Source: Mimachlamys varia (taxonomy: Eukaryota > Mollusca > Bivalvia > Pectinida > Pectinidae). From it: 64,000 nucleotides of DNA. The stretch spans positions 3,224,001-3,288,000 of the forward strand of contig OX392529.1 in NCBI GenBank assembly GCA_947623455.1. Direction: 5' to 3'. Each line of letters begins with the position of its first letter. Position 1 is the first letter of the stretch. Position numbers and translations under genes: made by a program. The notes under the pieces are model-generated. The model searched no databases. It was not told the origin of the DNA and saw only the letters and a list, made by a program, of their open reading frames with translations. Shown here piece by piece: positions 1-12,259 of this stretch.

Positions 1-820
1 AGTCATTTCTTATGTCACAGAACACGTGAAGTCTACAGTCATTTCTTACGTCACAGAACACATGAAGTTTACAGTCATTTCTTATGTCACAGAACACATG
101 AAGTCTACAGTCATTTCTTATGTCACAGAACACATGAAGTCTACAGTCATTTCTTACGTCACAGAACACATGAAGTTTACAGTCATTTCTTATGTCACAG
201 AACACATGAAGTCTACAGTCATTTCTTATGTCACAGAACACATGAAGTCTACAGTCATTTCTTATGTCACAGAACACATGAAGTCTACAGTCATTTCTTA
301 CGTCACAGAACACATGAAGTTTACAGTCATTTCTTATGTCACAGAACACATGAAGTTTACAGTCATTTCTTATGTCACAGAACACATGAAGTCTACAGTC
401 ATTTCTTATGTCACAGAACACATGAAGTCTACAGTCATTTCTTATGTCACAGAACACATGAAGTTTACAATCATTTCTTATGTCACAGAACACATGAAGT
501 TTACAGTCATTTCTTATGTCACAGAACACATGAAGTCTACAGTCATTTCTTATGTCACAGAACACATGAAGTCTACAGTCATTTCTTATGTCACAGAACA
601 CATGAAGTCTACAGTCATTTCTTATGTCACAGAACACGTGAAGTCTACAGTCATTTCTTATGTCATAGAACACATGAAGTCTACAGTCATTTCTTATGTC
701 ACAGAACACATGAAGTTTACAATCATTCCTTATGTCACAGAACACATGAAGTCTACAGTCATTTCTTATGTCACAGAACACATGAAGTTTACAGTCATTT
801 CTTATGTCACAGAACACATA
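1..820. repeat. 36-bp tandem array (about 23 copies), truncated by left window edge
   Basis: A 36-bp unit containing TGTCACAGAACACATGAAG repeats without any length change from base 1 to about 820, so the array probably extends to the left of the window. Because 36 = 3 x 12, the + strand has an open frame at 26-826 reading 12-residue units (MKSTVISYVTEH). The main variants are AAGTCTAC/AAGTTTAC (Ser/Phe), CTTACGTCAC/CTTATGTCAC and AACACGTG/AACACATG; the last two are CpG sites in TG or CA form. The Ser/Phe alternation and the lack of any non-repeat coding sequence argue against a protein. Within the unit, CTTATGT can pair with ACATGAAG across 8 nt with one bulged G. No match to a named satellite is recognised. 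Confidence 0.97.
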
Positions 821-1268
821 GATTAAACTAGATTGATTCCATTCCAATTAAATTCTACAATAAATATTTGATAACCTTCACAAAATTTCCAGTCCAGTGA
901 AATGTTTCCAATCATTGTCCAATTAGTTAATGAAATCACTGCACACATCCATAAATTACAAGCAGATTTTTCTCTAATTCTCTGATGAACAGACAGACAG
1001 ATGAACAGACTAGGTGATTGGTGTAGGGACCAACAGACAGACGGATGGACAGACGAGGTGATTGGTGTAGGGACCAACATTCTCCTAGTGCCGTACTCTG
1101 ATAACAAACTAGCGGAAATTAACTCATTTGAGGCCAATAGAAATACTAATATGTTTATCATGTCCCTAGAACACTATGTATCTCCATGCATGGTTCTATC
1201 ATTAACCATTTTGTCTGTGAGATGAGACTGTGTAATAATGCACTATAACACTGGCGATTCAGTAATTG
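821..1268. other. Unique AT-rich spacer between the 36-bp and 28-bp arrays
   Basis: About 450 bp of non-repetitive, AT-rich DNA apart from one 44-bp duplication at 990-1077. Short open frames exist on both strands (minus strand about 823-1161, plus strand about 1001-1225), but they overlap each other, run into array sequence and show no recognisable domain. I see no gene, RNA gene or mobile-element end. Confidence 0.7.
990..1077 (+). repeat. 44-bp direct duplication with CAGACAGA core
   Basis: Two adjacent 44-bp copies (990-1033 and 1034-1077) begin with CAGACAGAC and end with GGTGATTGGTGTAGGGACC. They differ at a few bases in the CAGA-rich half and agree through the second half. This may be an incipient or residual minisatellite in an otherwise unique spacer. 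Confidence 0.9.
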
Positions 1269-4200
1269 TACAGCTAGGTTCATATAGTACCAAACATACC
1301 GCTAGTGTCATACAGTACCAAACATACCGCTAGTGTCATACAGTATCAAACATACCACTAGTGTCATACAGTACCAAACATACCGCCAGTGTCATACAGT
1401 ACCAAACATACAGCTAGTGTCATACAGTACCAAACATACTGCTAGTGTCATACAGTACCAAACATACCGCTAGTGTCATACAGTATCAAACATACCGCTA
1501 GTGTCATACAGTACCAAACATACCACTAGTGTCATACAGTACCAAACATACCACTAGTGTCATACAGTACCAAACACACCACTAGTGTCATACAGTATCA
1601 AACATACCGCTAGTGTCATACAGTACCAAACATACCACTAGTGTCATACAGTACCAAACATACCACTAGTGTCATACAGTACCAAACATACCACTAGTGT
1701 CATACAGTACCAAACATACCACTAGTGTCATACAGTACCAAACATACCGCTAGTGTCATACAGTACCAAACATACTGCTAGTGTCATACAGTACCAAACA
1801 TACCACTAGTGTCATACAGTACCAAACATACCGCTAGTGTCATACAGTACCAAACACACCGCTAGTGTCTTACAGTATCAAACATACCACTAGTGTCATA
1901 CAGTACCAAACACACCGCTAGTGTCATACAGTACCAAACATACCGCTAGTGTCATACAGTACCAAACATACCACTAGTGTCATACAGTACCAAACATACC
2001 ACTAGTGTCATACAGTATCAAACACACCGCTAGTGTCATACAGTATCAAACATACCACTAGTGTCATACAGTACCAAACACACCGCTAGTGTCATACAGT
2101 ACCAAACATACCGCTAGTGTCATACAGTACCAAACATACCACTAGTGTCATACAGTACCAAACATACCACTAGTGTCATACAGTACCAAACATACCACTA
2201 GTGTCATACAGTATCAAACATACCACTAGTGTCATACAGTACCAAACATACCGCTAGTGTCATACAGTATCAAACATACCACTAGTGTCATACAGTACCA
2301 AACATACCGCTAGTGTCATACAGTACCAAACATACTGCTAGTGTCATACAGTATCAAACATACCGCTAGTGTCATACAGTACCAAACATACCACTAGTGT
2401 CATACAGTACCAAACACACCGCTAGTGTCATACAGTACCAAACATACCACTAGTGTCTTACAGTACCAAACATACCACTAGTGTCATACAGTACCAAACA
2501 TACTGCTAGTGTCATACAGTACCAAACATACAGCTAGTGTCATACAGTACCAAACATACTGCTAGTGTCATACAGTACCAAACATACCACTAGTGTCATA
2601 CAGTACCAAACATACCACTAGTGTCATACAGTACCAAACACACCGCTAGTGTCATACAGTACCGAACACACCACTAGTGACATACAGTACCAAACATACC
2701 ACTAGTGTCATACAGTACCAAACATACCACTAGTGTCATACAGTATCAAACATACCACTAGTGTCATACAGTACCGAACATACCACTAGTGTCATACAGT
2801 ACCAAACATACCACTAGTGTCATACAGTACCAAACATACCACTAGTGCCATACAGTACCAAACATACCACTAGTGTCATACAGTACCAAACATACCACTA
2901 GTGTCATACAGTATCAAACATACCGCTAGTGTCATACAGTACCAAACATACCACTAGTGTCATACAGTACCAAACATACCGCTAGTGTCATACAGTACCA
3001 AACATACTGCTAGTGTCATACAGTACCAAACATACCGCTAGTGTCATACAGTACCAAACATACCACTAGTGTCATACAGTACCAAACATACCGCTAGTGT
3101 CATACAGTACCAAACATACCGCTAGTGTCATACAGTACCAAACATACTGCTAGTGTCATACAGTACCAAACACACCGCTAGTGTCATACAGTATCAAACA
3201 TACCGCTAGTGTCATACAGTACCAAACATACAGCTAGTGTCATACAGTACCAAACATACAGCTAGTGTCATACAGTACCAAACATACCACTAGTGTCATA
3301 CAGTACCAAACATACCACTAGTGTCATACAGTACTGAATATACCACTAGTGTCATACAGTACCAAACATACCCCTAGTGTCGTACAGTACCAAACATACC
3401 ACTAGTATCATACAGTACCAAACATACCACTAGTGCCATACAGTACCAAACATACAGCTAGTGTCATACAGTACCAAACACACCGCTAGTGTCATACAGT
3501 ACCAAACATACCACTAGTGTCATACAGTACCAAACATACCACTAGTGTCATACAGTACCAAACATACCACTAGTGTCATACAGTACCAAACATACCACTA
3601 GTGTCATACAGTACCAAACACACCGCTAGTGTCATACAGTACCAAACATACCACTAGTGTCATACAGTATCAAACATACCGCTAGTGTCATACAGTACCA
3701 AACACACCACTAGTGTCATACAGTACCAAACATACCACTAGTGTCATACAGTACCAAACATACCACTAGTGTCATACAGTACCAAACATACCACTAGTGT
3801 CATACAGTACCAAACATACCACTAGTGTCATACAGTACCAAACATACCACTAGTGTCATACAGTATCAAACACACCACTAGTGTCATACAGTATCAAACA
3901 TACCGCTAGTGTCATACAGTACCAAACATACAGCTAGTGTCATACAGTACCAAACATACAGCTAGTGTCATACAGTACCAAACATACCACTAGTGTCATA
4001 CAGTACCAAACATACCACTAGTGTCATACAGTACCAAATATACCACTAGTGTCATAAAGTACCAAACATACCCCTAGTGTCGTACAGTACCAAACATACC
4101 ACTAGTATCATACAGTACCAAACATACCACTAGTGTTGTACAGTACCAAACATACCACTAGTGTCGTACAGTACCAAACATACCATTAGTTTCGTACAGT

Positions 4201-5181
4201 ACCAAACATACCACTAGTGTCATACAGTACCAAACATACCACTAGTGTCATACAGTACCAAACATACCACTAGTGCCATACAGTACCAAACATACCACTA
4301 GTGTCATACAGTACCAAACATACTGCTAGTGTCATACAGTACCAAACATACAGCTAGTGTCATACAGTACCAAACATACCGCTAGTGTCATACAGTACCA
4401 AACATACCACTAGTGTCATACAGTACCAAACATACCACTAGTGTCATACAGTACCAAACATACAGCTAGTGTCATACAGTACCAAACACACCACTAGTGT
4501 TGTACAGTACCAAACATACCACTAGTTATGTATGGTACCAAACATACCACTAGTGTCATACAGTACCAAACATACCACTAGTGTCATACAGTACCAAACA
4601 CACCACTAGTGTCATACAGTACCAAACATACCACTAGTGTCATACAGTACCAAACATACCACTAGTGTCGTACAGTACCAAACATACCACTAGTGTCGTA
4701 CAGTACCAAACATACCACTAGTTTCGTACAGTACCAAACATACCACTAGTGTCATACAGTACCAAACATACCACTAGTGTCATACAGTACTAAACATACC
4801 AATAGTGTCATACAGTACCAAACATACCACTAGTGTCATACAGCACCAAACATACCACTAGTGTCATACAGTACCAAACATACCACTAGTGTCATACAGC
4901 ACCAAACATACCACTAGTGTTGTACAGAACCAAACATACTGCTAGTGTCATACAGTACCAAACATACCACTAGTGTCATACAGTACCAAACACACCACTA
5001 GTGTCGTATAGTACCAAACATACTGCTAGTGTCATACAGTACCAAACATACCACTAGTGTCATACAGTACCAAACACACTGATAGTGTCATACAGTACCA
5101 AACATACCACTAGTGTCGTACAGTACCAAACATACCACTAGTGTCATACAGTACCAAACACACTGCTAGTGTCATTCAGTA
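1269..5181. repeat. 28-bp tandem array (about 140 copies, no indels)
   Basis: The unit carries CAGTACCAAACATACC followed by ACTAGTGTCATA. The register is kept exactly: columns recur every 420 bp (15 units) from about 1321 to about 5101, so I find no insertion or deletion in about 3.8 kb. The first unit (from about 1269) and the last (to about 5181) are divergent. The most variable place is before CTAG: ACCGCTAGT, ACCACTAGT, ACTGCTAGT and ACAGCTAGT all occur. A second site reads GTCGTAC, GTCATAC or GTTGTAC. The CA form creates the perfect palindrome CACTAGTG. There is no unique spacer between units, so it is not CRISPR. The period is not a multiple of 3 and no long frame is open. Confidence 0.98.
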
Positions 5182-5236
5182 AGGAACAATGAAGCAAGGA
5201 AATCAGAAAGAATTTCTTCTTACTCCTTTTTCTCGA
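5182..5236. other. Short unique linker between 28-bp and 45-bp arrays
   Basis: About 55 bp (GGAACAATGAAGCAAGG and following) separate the last 28-bp unit from the first recognisable 45-bp unit. An open frame that begins at the ATG at 5189 is only an entry into the 45-bp array and is not considered a gene. Confidence 0.75.
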
Positions 5237-7350
5237 CTGTGGCGTCCAGATGCTGAGGGCTGCCTACAATTACCTGGTCGTCTGTGGCGGTCAGGTGTCG
5301 AGGGTGGCCTACACTTACCTGGTTGTCTGTGGCGGTCAGGTGTCGAGGGTGGCCTACACTTACCTGGTTGTCTGTGGCGGTCAGGTGCCGAGGGTGGCCT
5401 ACACTTACCTGGTCGTCTGTTGGGACCAGGTGTCGAGGGTGGCCTACACTTACCTGGTCGTCTGTGGTGGCCAGGTGTCGAGGTTGGCCTACACTTACCT
5501 GGTTTCCTGTGGTGGCCAGATGTCGAAGTTGGCCTACACTTACCTGGTCGTCTGTGGGGCCAGGTGTCGAGGGTGGCCTACACTTACCTGGTCGTCTGTT
5601 GTGGCCAGGTGTCGAGGTTGGCCTACACTTACCTGGTCGTCTGTGGTGGCCAGATGTCGAGGGTGGCCTACAATTACCTGGTCGTCTGTGGCGGCCAGGT
5701 GCTGAGGGTGGCCTACACTTACCTGGTCGTCTGTGGCGGCCAGATGTCGAGGGTGGCCTACACTTACCTGGTCGTCTGTGGTGGCCAGGTGTCAAGGGTG
5801 GCCTACACTTACCTGGTCGTCTGTGGTGGCCAGGTGTCAAGGGTGGCCTACACTTACCTGGTCGTCTGTGGGGCCAGGTGTCGAGGGTGGCCTACACTTA
5901 CCTGGTTATCTGTGGCGGTCAGGTGTCGAGGGTGGCCTACACTTACCTGGTTGTCTGTGGCGGTCAGGTGTCGAGGGTGGCCTACACTTACCTGGTTGTC
6001 TGTGGCGGTCAGGTGCCGAGGGTAGCCTACACTTACCTGGTCATCTGTGGGGACCAGGTGTCGAGGGTGGCCTACACTTACCTGGTCGTCTGTGGTGGCA
6101 AGGTGTCGAGGTTGGCCTACACTTACCTGGTCGTCTGTGGTGGCCAGATGTCGAAGTTGGCCTACACTTACCTGGTCTTCTGTGGCGGCCAGTTGTCGAG
6201 GGTGGCCTACACTTACCTGGTCGTCTGTGGTGGCCAGGTGTCGAGGTTGGCCTACACTTACCTGGTCGTCTGTGGTGGCCAGATGTCGAGGGTGGCCTAC
6301 AATTACCTGGTCGTCTGTGGCGGCCAGATGTTGAGGGTGGCCTACACTTACCTGGTCGTCTGTGGTGGCCAGGTGTCAAGGGTGGCCTACACTTAGCTGG
6401 TCGTCTGTGGCGGCCAGGTGTCAAGGTTGGCCTACAATTACCTGGTTGTCTGTGGCGGCCATATGTCGAGGTTGGCCTACACTTACCTGGTCGTCTGTGG
6501 TGGCCAGGTGTCGAGGTTGGCCTACAATTACCTGGTCGTCTGTGGCGGCCAGTTGTCGAGGGTGGCCTACACTTACCTGGTCGTCTGTTGCGGCTAGGTG
6601 CCAATGATGGCCTACACTTACCTGGTTATCTGTGGCAGCCAGGTGTCGAGGATGGCCTACACTTAGCTGGTCGTCTGTTGCGGCTAGGTGCCGAGGGTGG
6701 CCTACACTTACCTGGTCGTCTGTTGCAGCTAGGTGCCGATGATGGCCTACAATTACCTGGTTATCTGTGGCGGCCAGGTGTAGAGGGTGGCCTACACTTA
6801 CCTGGTCGTCTGTTGCGGCTAGGTGCCGAGGGTGGCCTACACTTATCTGGTCGTCTGTTGCGGCTAAGTGCCGAGGGTGGCCTACACTTACCTGGTCGTG
6901 TGTTGCGGCTAGGTGCCGAGGGTGGCCCACAGTTACCTGGTCGTCTGTTGCGGCTAAGTGCCGAGGGTGGCCTACACTTACCTGGTCGTCTGTTGCGGCT
7001 AGGTGCCGAGGGTGGCCTACACTTACCTGGTCGTCTGTTGCAGCTAGTTGCCAATGATGGCCTACACTTACCTGGTTATCTGTGGCGGCCAGGTGTCGAG
7101 GGTGGCCTACACTTACCTGGTCGTCTGTTGCGGCTAGGTGCCGAAGGTGGCCTACACTTACCTGGTCGTCTGTTGCGGCTAGGTGCCGAGGGTGGCCTAC
7201 ACTTACCTGGTCGTCTGTTGCGGCTAGGTGCCGAAGGTGGCCCACACTTACCTGGTCGTCTGTTGCGGCTAGGTGCCGAGGGTGGCCCACACCTACCTGG
7301 TCGTCTGTTGCGGCTAGGTGCCGAGGGTGGCCCACACCTACATGGTTATT
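5237..7350. repeat. 45-bp tandem array (about 47 copies), two subfamilies
   Basis: The unit contains CTACACTTACCTGG, then a variable TCGTCTGTGG segment and CCAGGTGTCGAGGGTGG. Subfamily A fills 5237-6565. From about 6566 most units read CTGTTGCGGCTAGGTGCC (subfamily B), with A-like units near 6630, 6765 and 7080. Two units are 44 bp (near 5555 and 5868). Because 45 = 3 x 15, several frames on both strands stay open for long stretches (for example 5733-7454 plus, 6421-7509 minus). Opposite-strand openness, 1-bp deletions and stop-creating variants argue against a protein. Sites such as TGGTCGTCTG, TGGTTGTCTG, TGGTCATCTG and TGGTTATCTG show all four CpG decay states. Confidence 0.97.
5283..6330. 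repeat. 14-monomer higher-order repeat (628 bp) in the 45-bp array
   Basis: Units 1-6 and 8-10 from 5283 match units 15-20 and 22-24 from 5911 in the same order, including diagnostic variants (GGCGGTCAGG pairs, GTGCCGAGG, the GGGACCAGG unit, GATGTCGAAGTTGG, and CCTACAATTACC). The offset is 628 bp, which equals 14 x 45 minus the two 1-bp deletions in between. The second copy is incomplete and drifts after about 6330. Confidence 0.85.
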
Positions 7351-8323
7351 CTGGAGTTTGGCGACAGCAGATTCTGGAAAGACATGAAATGTCAATAAAT
7401 ACACATTGTCATAAAGATATAAAAAATATTCTGAACTTATGTATTCAAGGGTAGGTTGTCTGTGTGTTAGATTTGTCCGTATCATACACTGAATGTATGT
7501 TTGTTTCAATCTTCTCTAGAAGTACAAATCTTCTCTCGTTCTAGCTGTCTGTTCATCCTAGATGTCTGTATTTCAAGTCGTCAATATGCCTTAGTTATGT
7601 CTATATTTACACATCTCCCTTCTTAAGCTTAGTAAACTCTGACTGCGAATAAAAAAACATATACGCAATGAAAAACAGCTTATCGGACTGGTGTTTGGTT
7701 CCTTCAAGATTTTGAAACATGGAACATATATGGGATTCATTTCATCTGATTAAACAATAAATGGTTTCTGACAAATTTTTTATTCCAAAGATGGGCATTC
7801 AAGTTCTTTAATGGTAGCACAAATATGGTAGCGCCCTGCAATTGTGACATCGCATTGCATACCATAGAATATGTTCATTGCGAACTGCATGCATACTACT
7901 GTATGTACACAGTCAAAATGAGGTACAATCCTTCTTTCTAGAAATATCTATGCCCCTCCCCTGGTTGGGATGTTACCTATACATGTTATTCAGGCGACAC
8001 AGGTAACAGCAAACACACATACATTTTTTTTTAGTAATTTCTTGTTCGAATGAATCAACTACAAATGTGTATAATTTTGTGCGAAATGGACCTTGTTCTG
8101 TAATTTTGTATGTTAAATGTACATTATTGCGTAATTTGTATTCTAAATCATGATGATTTTTAATAAACATCAGTCAGTGCCTATGTCGCTAGGAAATACA
8201 GTTTTTTGTATTTGTGTTACTTATTCTATTGGATAATATAGAAGAGAAAAACAGTGTAATTGTGTTAAAGATGTTAAGGTAATCATCACCTTTGACCTTT
8301 AGGTGGATGATTTATAGGAGGTA
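7351..8323. other. AT-rich unique island before the 57-bp array
   Basis: The longest non-repetitive stretch in the window (about 970 bp). It is AT-rich, with AATAAA at 7394, 7648 and 8162 (+ strand), as expected by chance at this composition. The largest frame not made of repeats is a 65-codon minus-strand frame at 7973-8170 containing TEQGPFRTKLYTFVVDSFEQ. I do not recognise it; it has no supporting context and could be chance or a decayed element. I see no tRNA, terminal inverted repeats or target-site duplications. Confidence 0.7.
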
Positions 8324-11300
8324 GTACGTTACCCACACGACTGTGAAGTAGCACTAGGTGACCCCAGTACTATTATCTGGGTACATTACCCACACGACTG
8401 TGATGTTACACTAGGTGACCCCAGTACTATAATCTGGGTACATTACCCACACGACTGTCATGTAGCACTAGGTGACTCCAGTACTATAATCTGGGTACAT
8501 TACCCACACGACTGTGATGTAACACTACGTGACTCCAGTACTATAATCTGGGTACGTTACCCACACGACTGTGATGTAGCACTAGGTGACCCCAGTACTA
8601 TTATCTGGGTACATTACCCACACGACTGTGATGTTACACTAGGTGACCCCAGTACTATAATCTGGGTACATTACCCACACGACTGTCATGTAACACTAGG
8701 TGACCCCAGTATTATAATCTGGGTACATTACCCACACGACTGTGATGTAACACTAGGTGACCCCAGTACTATAATCTGGGTACATTACCCACACGACTGT
8801 GATGTAACACTAGTGACCCCAGTACTATAATCTGGATACATTACCCACACGACTGTGAAGTAGCACTAGGTAACTCCAGTTCTATAATCTGGGTACATTA
8901 CCCACACGACTGTGAAGTAGCACTAGGTGACCCCAGTACTATAATCTGGATACATTACCCACACGACTGTGAAGTAGCACTAGGTGACTCCAGTACTATA
9001 ATCTGGGTACATTACCCACACGACTGTGATGTAAGACTAGGTGACCACAGTACTATAATCTGGGTACATTACCCACACGACTGTGAAGTAGCACTACGTG
9101 ACCCCAGTACTATAATCTGGGTACATTACCCACACGTCTGTGATGTAACACTAGGTGACCCCAGTACTATAATCTGGGTACATTACCCACACGTCTGTGA
9201 TGTAACACTAGGTGACTCCAGTACTATAATCTGGGTACATTACCCACACGACTGTCATGTAACACTAGGTGACCACAGTACTATAATCTGGGTACATTAC
9301 CCACACGACTGTCATGTAACACTAGGTGACCCCAGTACTATTATCTGGGTACATTACCCACACGACTGTGATGTAACACTAGGTGACCCCAGTACTATAA
9401 TCTGGGTACATTACCCACACGTCTGTGATGTAACACTAGGTGACTCCAGTACTATAATCTGGGTACATTACCCACACGTCTGTGATGTAACACTAGGTGA
9501 CCACAGTACTATAATCTGGATACATTACCCACACGACTGTGAAGTAGCACTAGGTGACCACAGTACTATAATCTGGGTACATTACCCACACGACTGTGAT
9601 GTAGCACTAGGTGACCACAGTACTATAATCTGGGTACATTACCCACACGTATGTGATGTAACACTAGGTGACCCCAGTACTATAATCTGGGTACATTACC
9701 CACACGACTGTGATGTAACACTAGGTGACCCCAGTACTATAATCTGGGTACATTACCCACACGACTGTGATGTAACACTAGGTGACCACAGTACTATAAT
9801 CTGGGTACATTACCCACACGTATGTGATGTAACACTAGGTGACCCCAGTACTGTAATCTGGGTACATTACCCACATGACTGTGATGTAACACTAGGTGAC
9901 TCCAGTACTATAATCTGGGTACATTACCCACACGACTGTGATGTAGCACTAGGTGACCCCAGTACTATAATCTGGGTACATTACCCACACGACTGTGATG
10001 TAACACTAGGTGACCCCAGTACTATAATCTGGGTACATTACCCACACGACTGTGATGTAACACTAGGTGACCCCAGTACTGTAATCTGGGTACATTACCC
10101 ACACGACTGTGATGTAACACTACCTGACCCCAGTACTATAATCTGGGTACATTACCCACACGACTGTCATGTAGCACTAGGTGACTCCAGTACTATAATC
10201 TGGGTACATTACCCACACGTCTGTGATGTAACACTACGTGACCCCAGTACTATAATCTGGGTACATTACCCACACGTCTGTGAAGTAGCACTACATGACC
10301 CCAGTACTATAATCTGGGTACATTACCCACACGACTGTGATGTAACACTAGGTGACCCCAGTACTATAATCTGGGTACATTACCCACACGTCTGTGATGT
10401 AGCACTACGTGACCCCAGTACTATAATCTGGGTACATTACCCACATGACTGTGATGTAGCACTACGTGACCCCAGTACTATAATCTGGGTAATTACCCAC
10501 GTGACTGTGATGTAACACTAGTGACCCCAGTACTATAATCTGGGTACATTACCCACACGACTGTCATGTAGCACTAGGTGACCCCAGTACTATAATCTGG
10601 GTACATTACCCACACGTCTGTGATGTAACACTAGGTGACCCCAGTACTATAATCTGGGTACATTACCCACACGTCTGTGATGTAACACTAGGTGACTCCA
10701 GTACTATAATCTGGGTACATTACAACACGTCTGTGATGTAACACTAGGTGACCAAGTACTATAATCTGAGTACATTACCCACACGACTGTGATGTAGCAC
10801 TAGGTGACTCCAGTACTATAATCTGGATACATTACCCACACGACTGTGATGTAACACTAGGTGACCCCAGTACTATAATCTGGGTACATTACCCACACGT
10901 CTGTGATGTAACACTAGGTGACTCCAGTACTATAATCTGGGTACATTACCCACACGACTGTGATGTAACACTAGGTGACCCCAGTACTATAATCTGGGTA
11001 CATTACCCACACGACTGTGATGTAACACTAGGTGACTCCAGTACTATAATCTGGGTACATTACCCACACGACTGTGATGTAACACTAGGTGATTCCAGTA
11101 CTATAATCTGGGTACATTACCCACACGACTGTGATGTAACACTAGGTGACCACAGTACTATAATCTGGGTACATTACCCACACGACTGTGATGTAGCACT
11201 AGGTGACTCCAGTACTATAATCTGGGTACATTACCCACACGACTGTGATGTAACACTAAGTGACCCCAGTACTATAATCTGGGTACATTACCCACATGAC

Positions 11301-12259
11301 TGTGATGTAGCACTAGGTGACCCAGTACTATAATCTGGGTACATTACCCACATGACTGTGATGTAACACTAGGTGACCACAGTACTATAATCTGGGTACA
11401 TTACCCACATGACAGTGATGTAGCACTAGGTGACTCCAGTACTATAATCTGGGTACATTACCCACACGACTGTGATGAAACACTAGGTGACCCCAGTACT
11501 ATAATCTGGGTACATTACCCACACGTCTGTGATGTAACACTAGGTGACTCCAGTACTATAATCTGGGTACATTACCCACATGACTGTGATGTAACACTAG
11601 GTGACCACAGTACTATAAACTGGGTACATTACCCACACGACTGTCATGTAACACTAGGTGACCACAGTACTATAATCTGGGTACATTACCCACACGACTG
11701 TGATGTAACACTAGGTGACCACAGTACTATAATCTGGGTACATTACCCACACGACTGTGATGTAGCACTAGGTGACCCCAGTACTATAATCTGGGTACAT
11801 TACCCACACGACTGTCATGTAGCACTAGGTGACCCCAGTACTATAATCTGGGTACATTACCCACACGTATGTGATGTAACACTAGGTGACCCCAGTACTA
11901 TAATCTGGGTACATTACCCACACGACTGTCATGTAGCACTAGGTGACCACAGTACTATAATCTGGGTACATTACCCACACGTCTGTGATGTAGCACTAGG
12001 TGACCACAGTACTGTAATCTGGGTACATTACCCACACAACTGTGATGTAGCACTAGGTGACCCCAGTACTATAATCTGGGTACATTACCCACACGACTGT
12101 CATGTAGCACTAGGTGACCCCAGTACTATAATCTGGGTACATTACCCACACGACTGTGATGTAGCACTAGGTGACCCCAGTACTATAATCTGGGTACATT
12201 ACCCACATGATTGTGATGTAGCACTACGTGACCCCAGTACTATAATCTGGGTAAATACC

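Noticed and set aside
26..826. 266-codon frame of 12-residue repeats as a repetitive protein gene
   Set aside because: The period is a multiple of 3 and the unit has no stop in this frame; there is no unique coding sequence, and the main variant changes Ser to Phe.
1269..5181. 28-bp repeats resembling CRISPR direct repeats
   Set aside because: Units are directly adjacent with no unique spacers and vary internally; no cas genes are present and the context is eukaryotic satellite DNA.
5189..7509. Overlapping long frames in the 45-bp array on both strands
   Set aside because: Several frames on opposite strands are open at once, 1-bp deletions shift the frame between units, and the termini lie in repeats or unique DNA without coding signals.
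7351..8323. tRNA-derived SINE or MITE, prompted by a TTCGAAT string and AATAAA signals
   Set aside because: No A box at the right distance, no terminal inverted repeats, no target-site duplication and no 3' tail could be identified.
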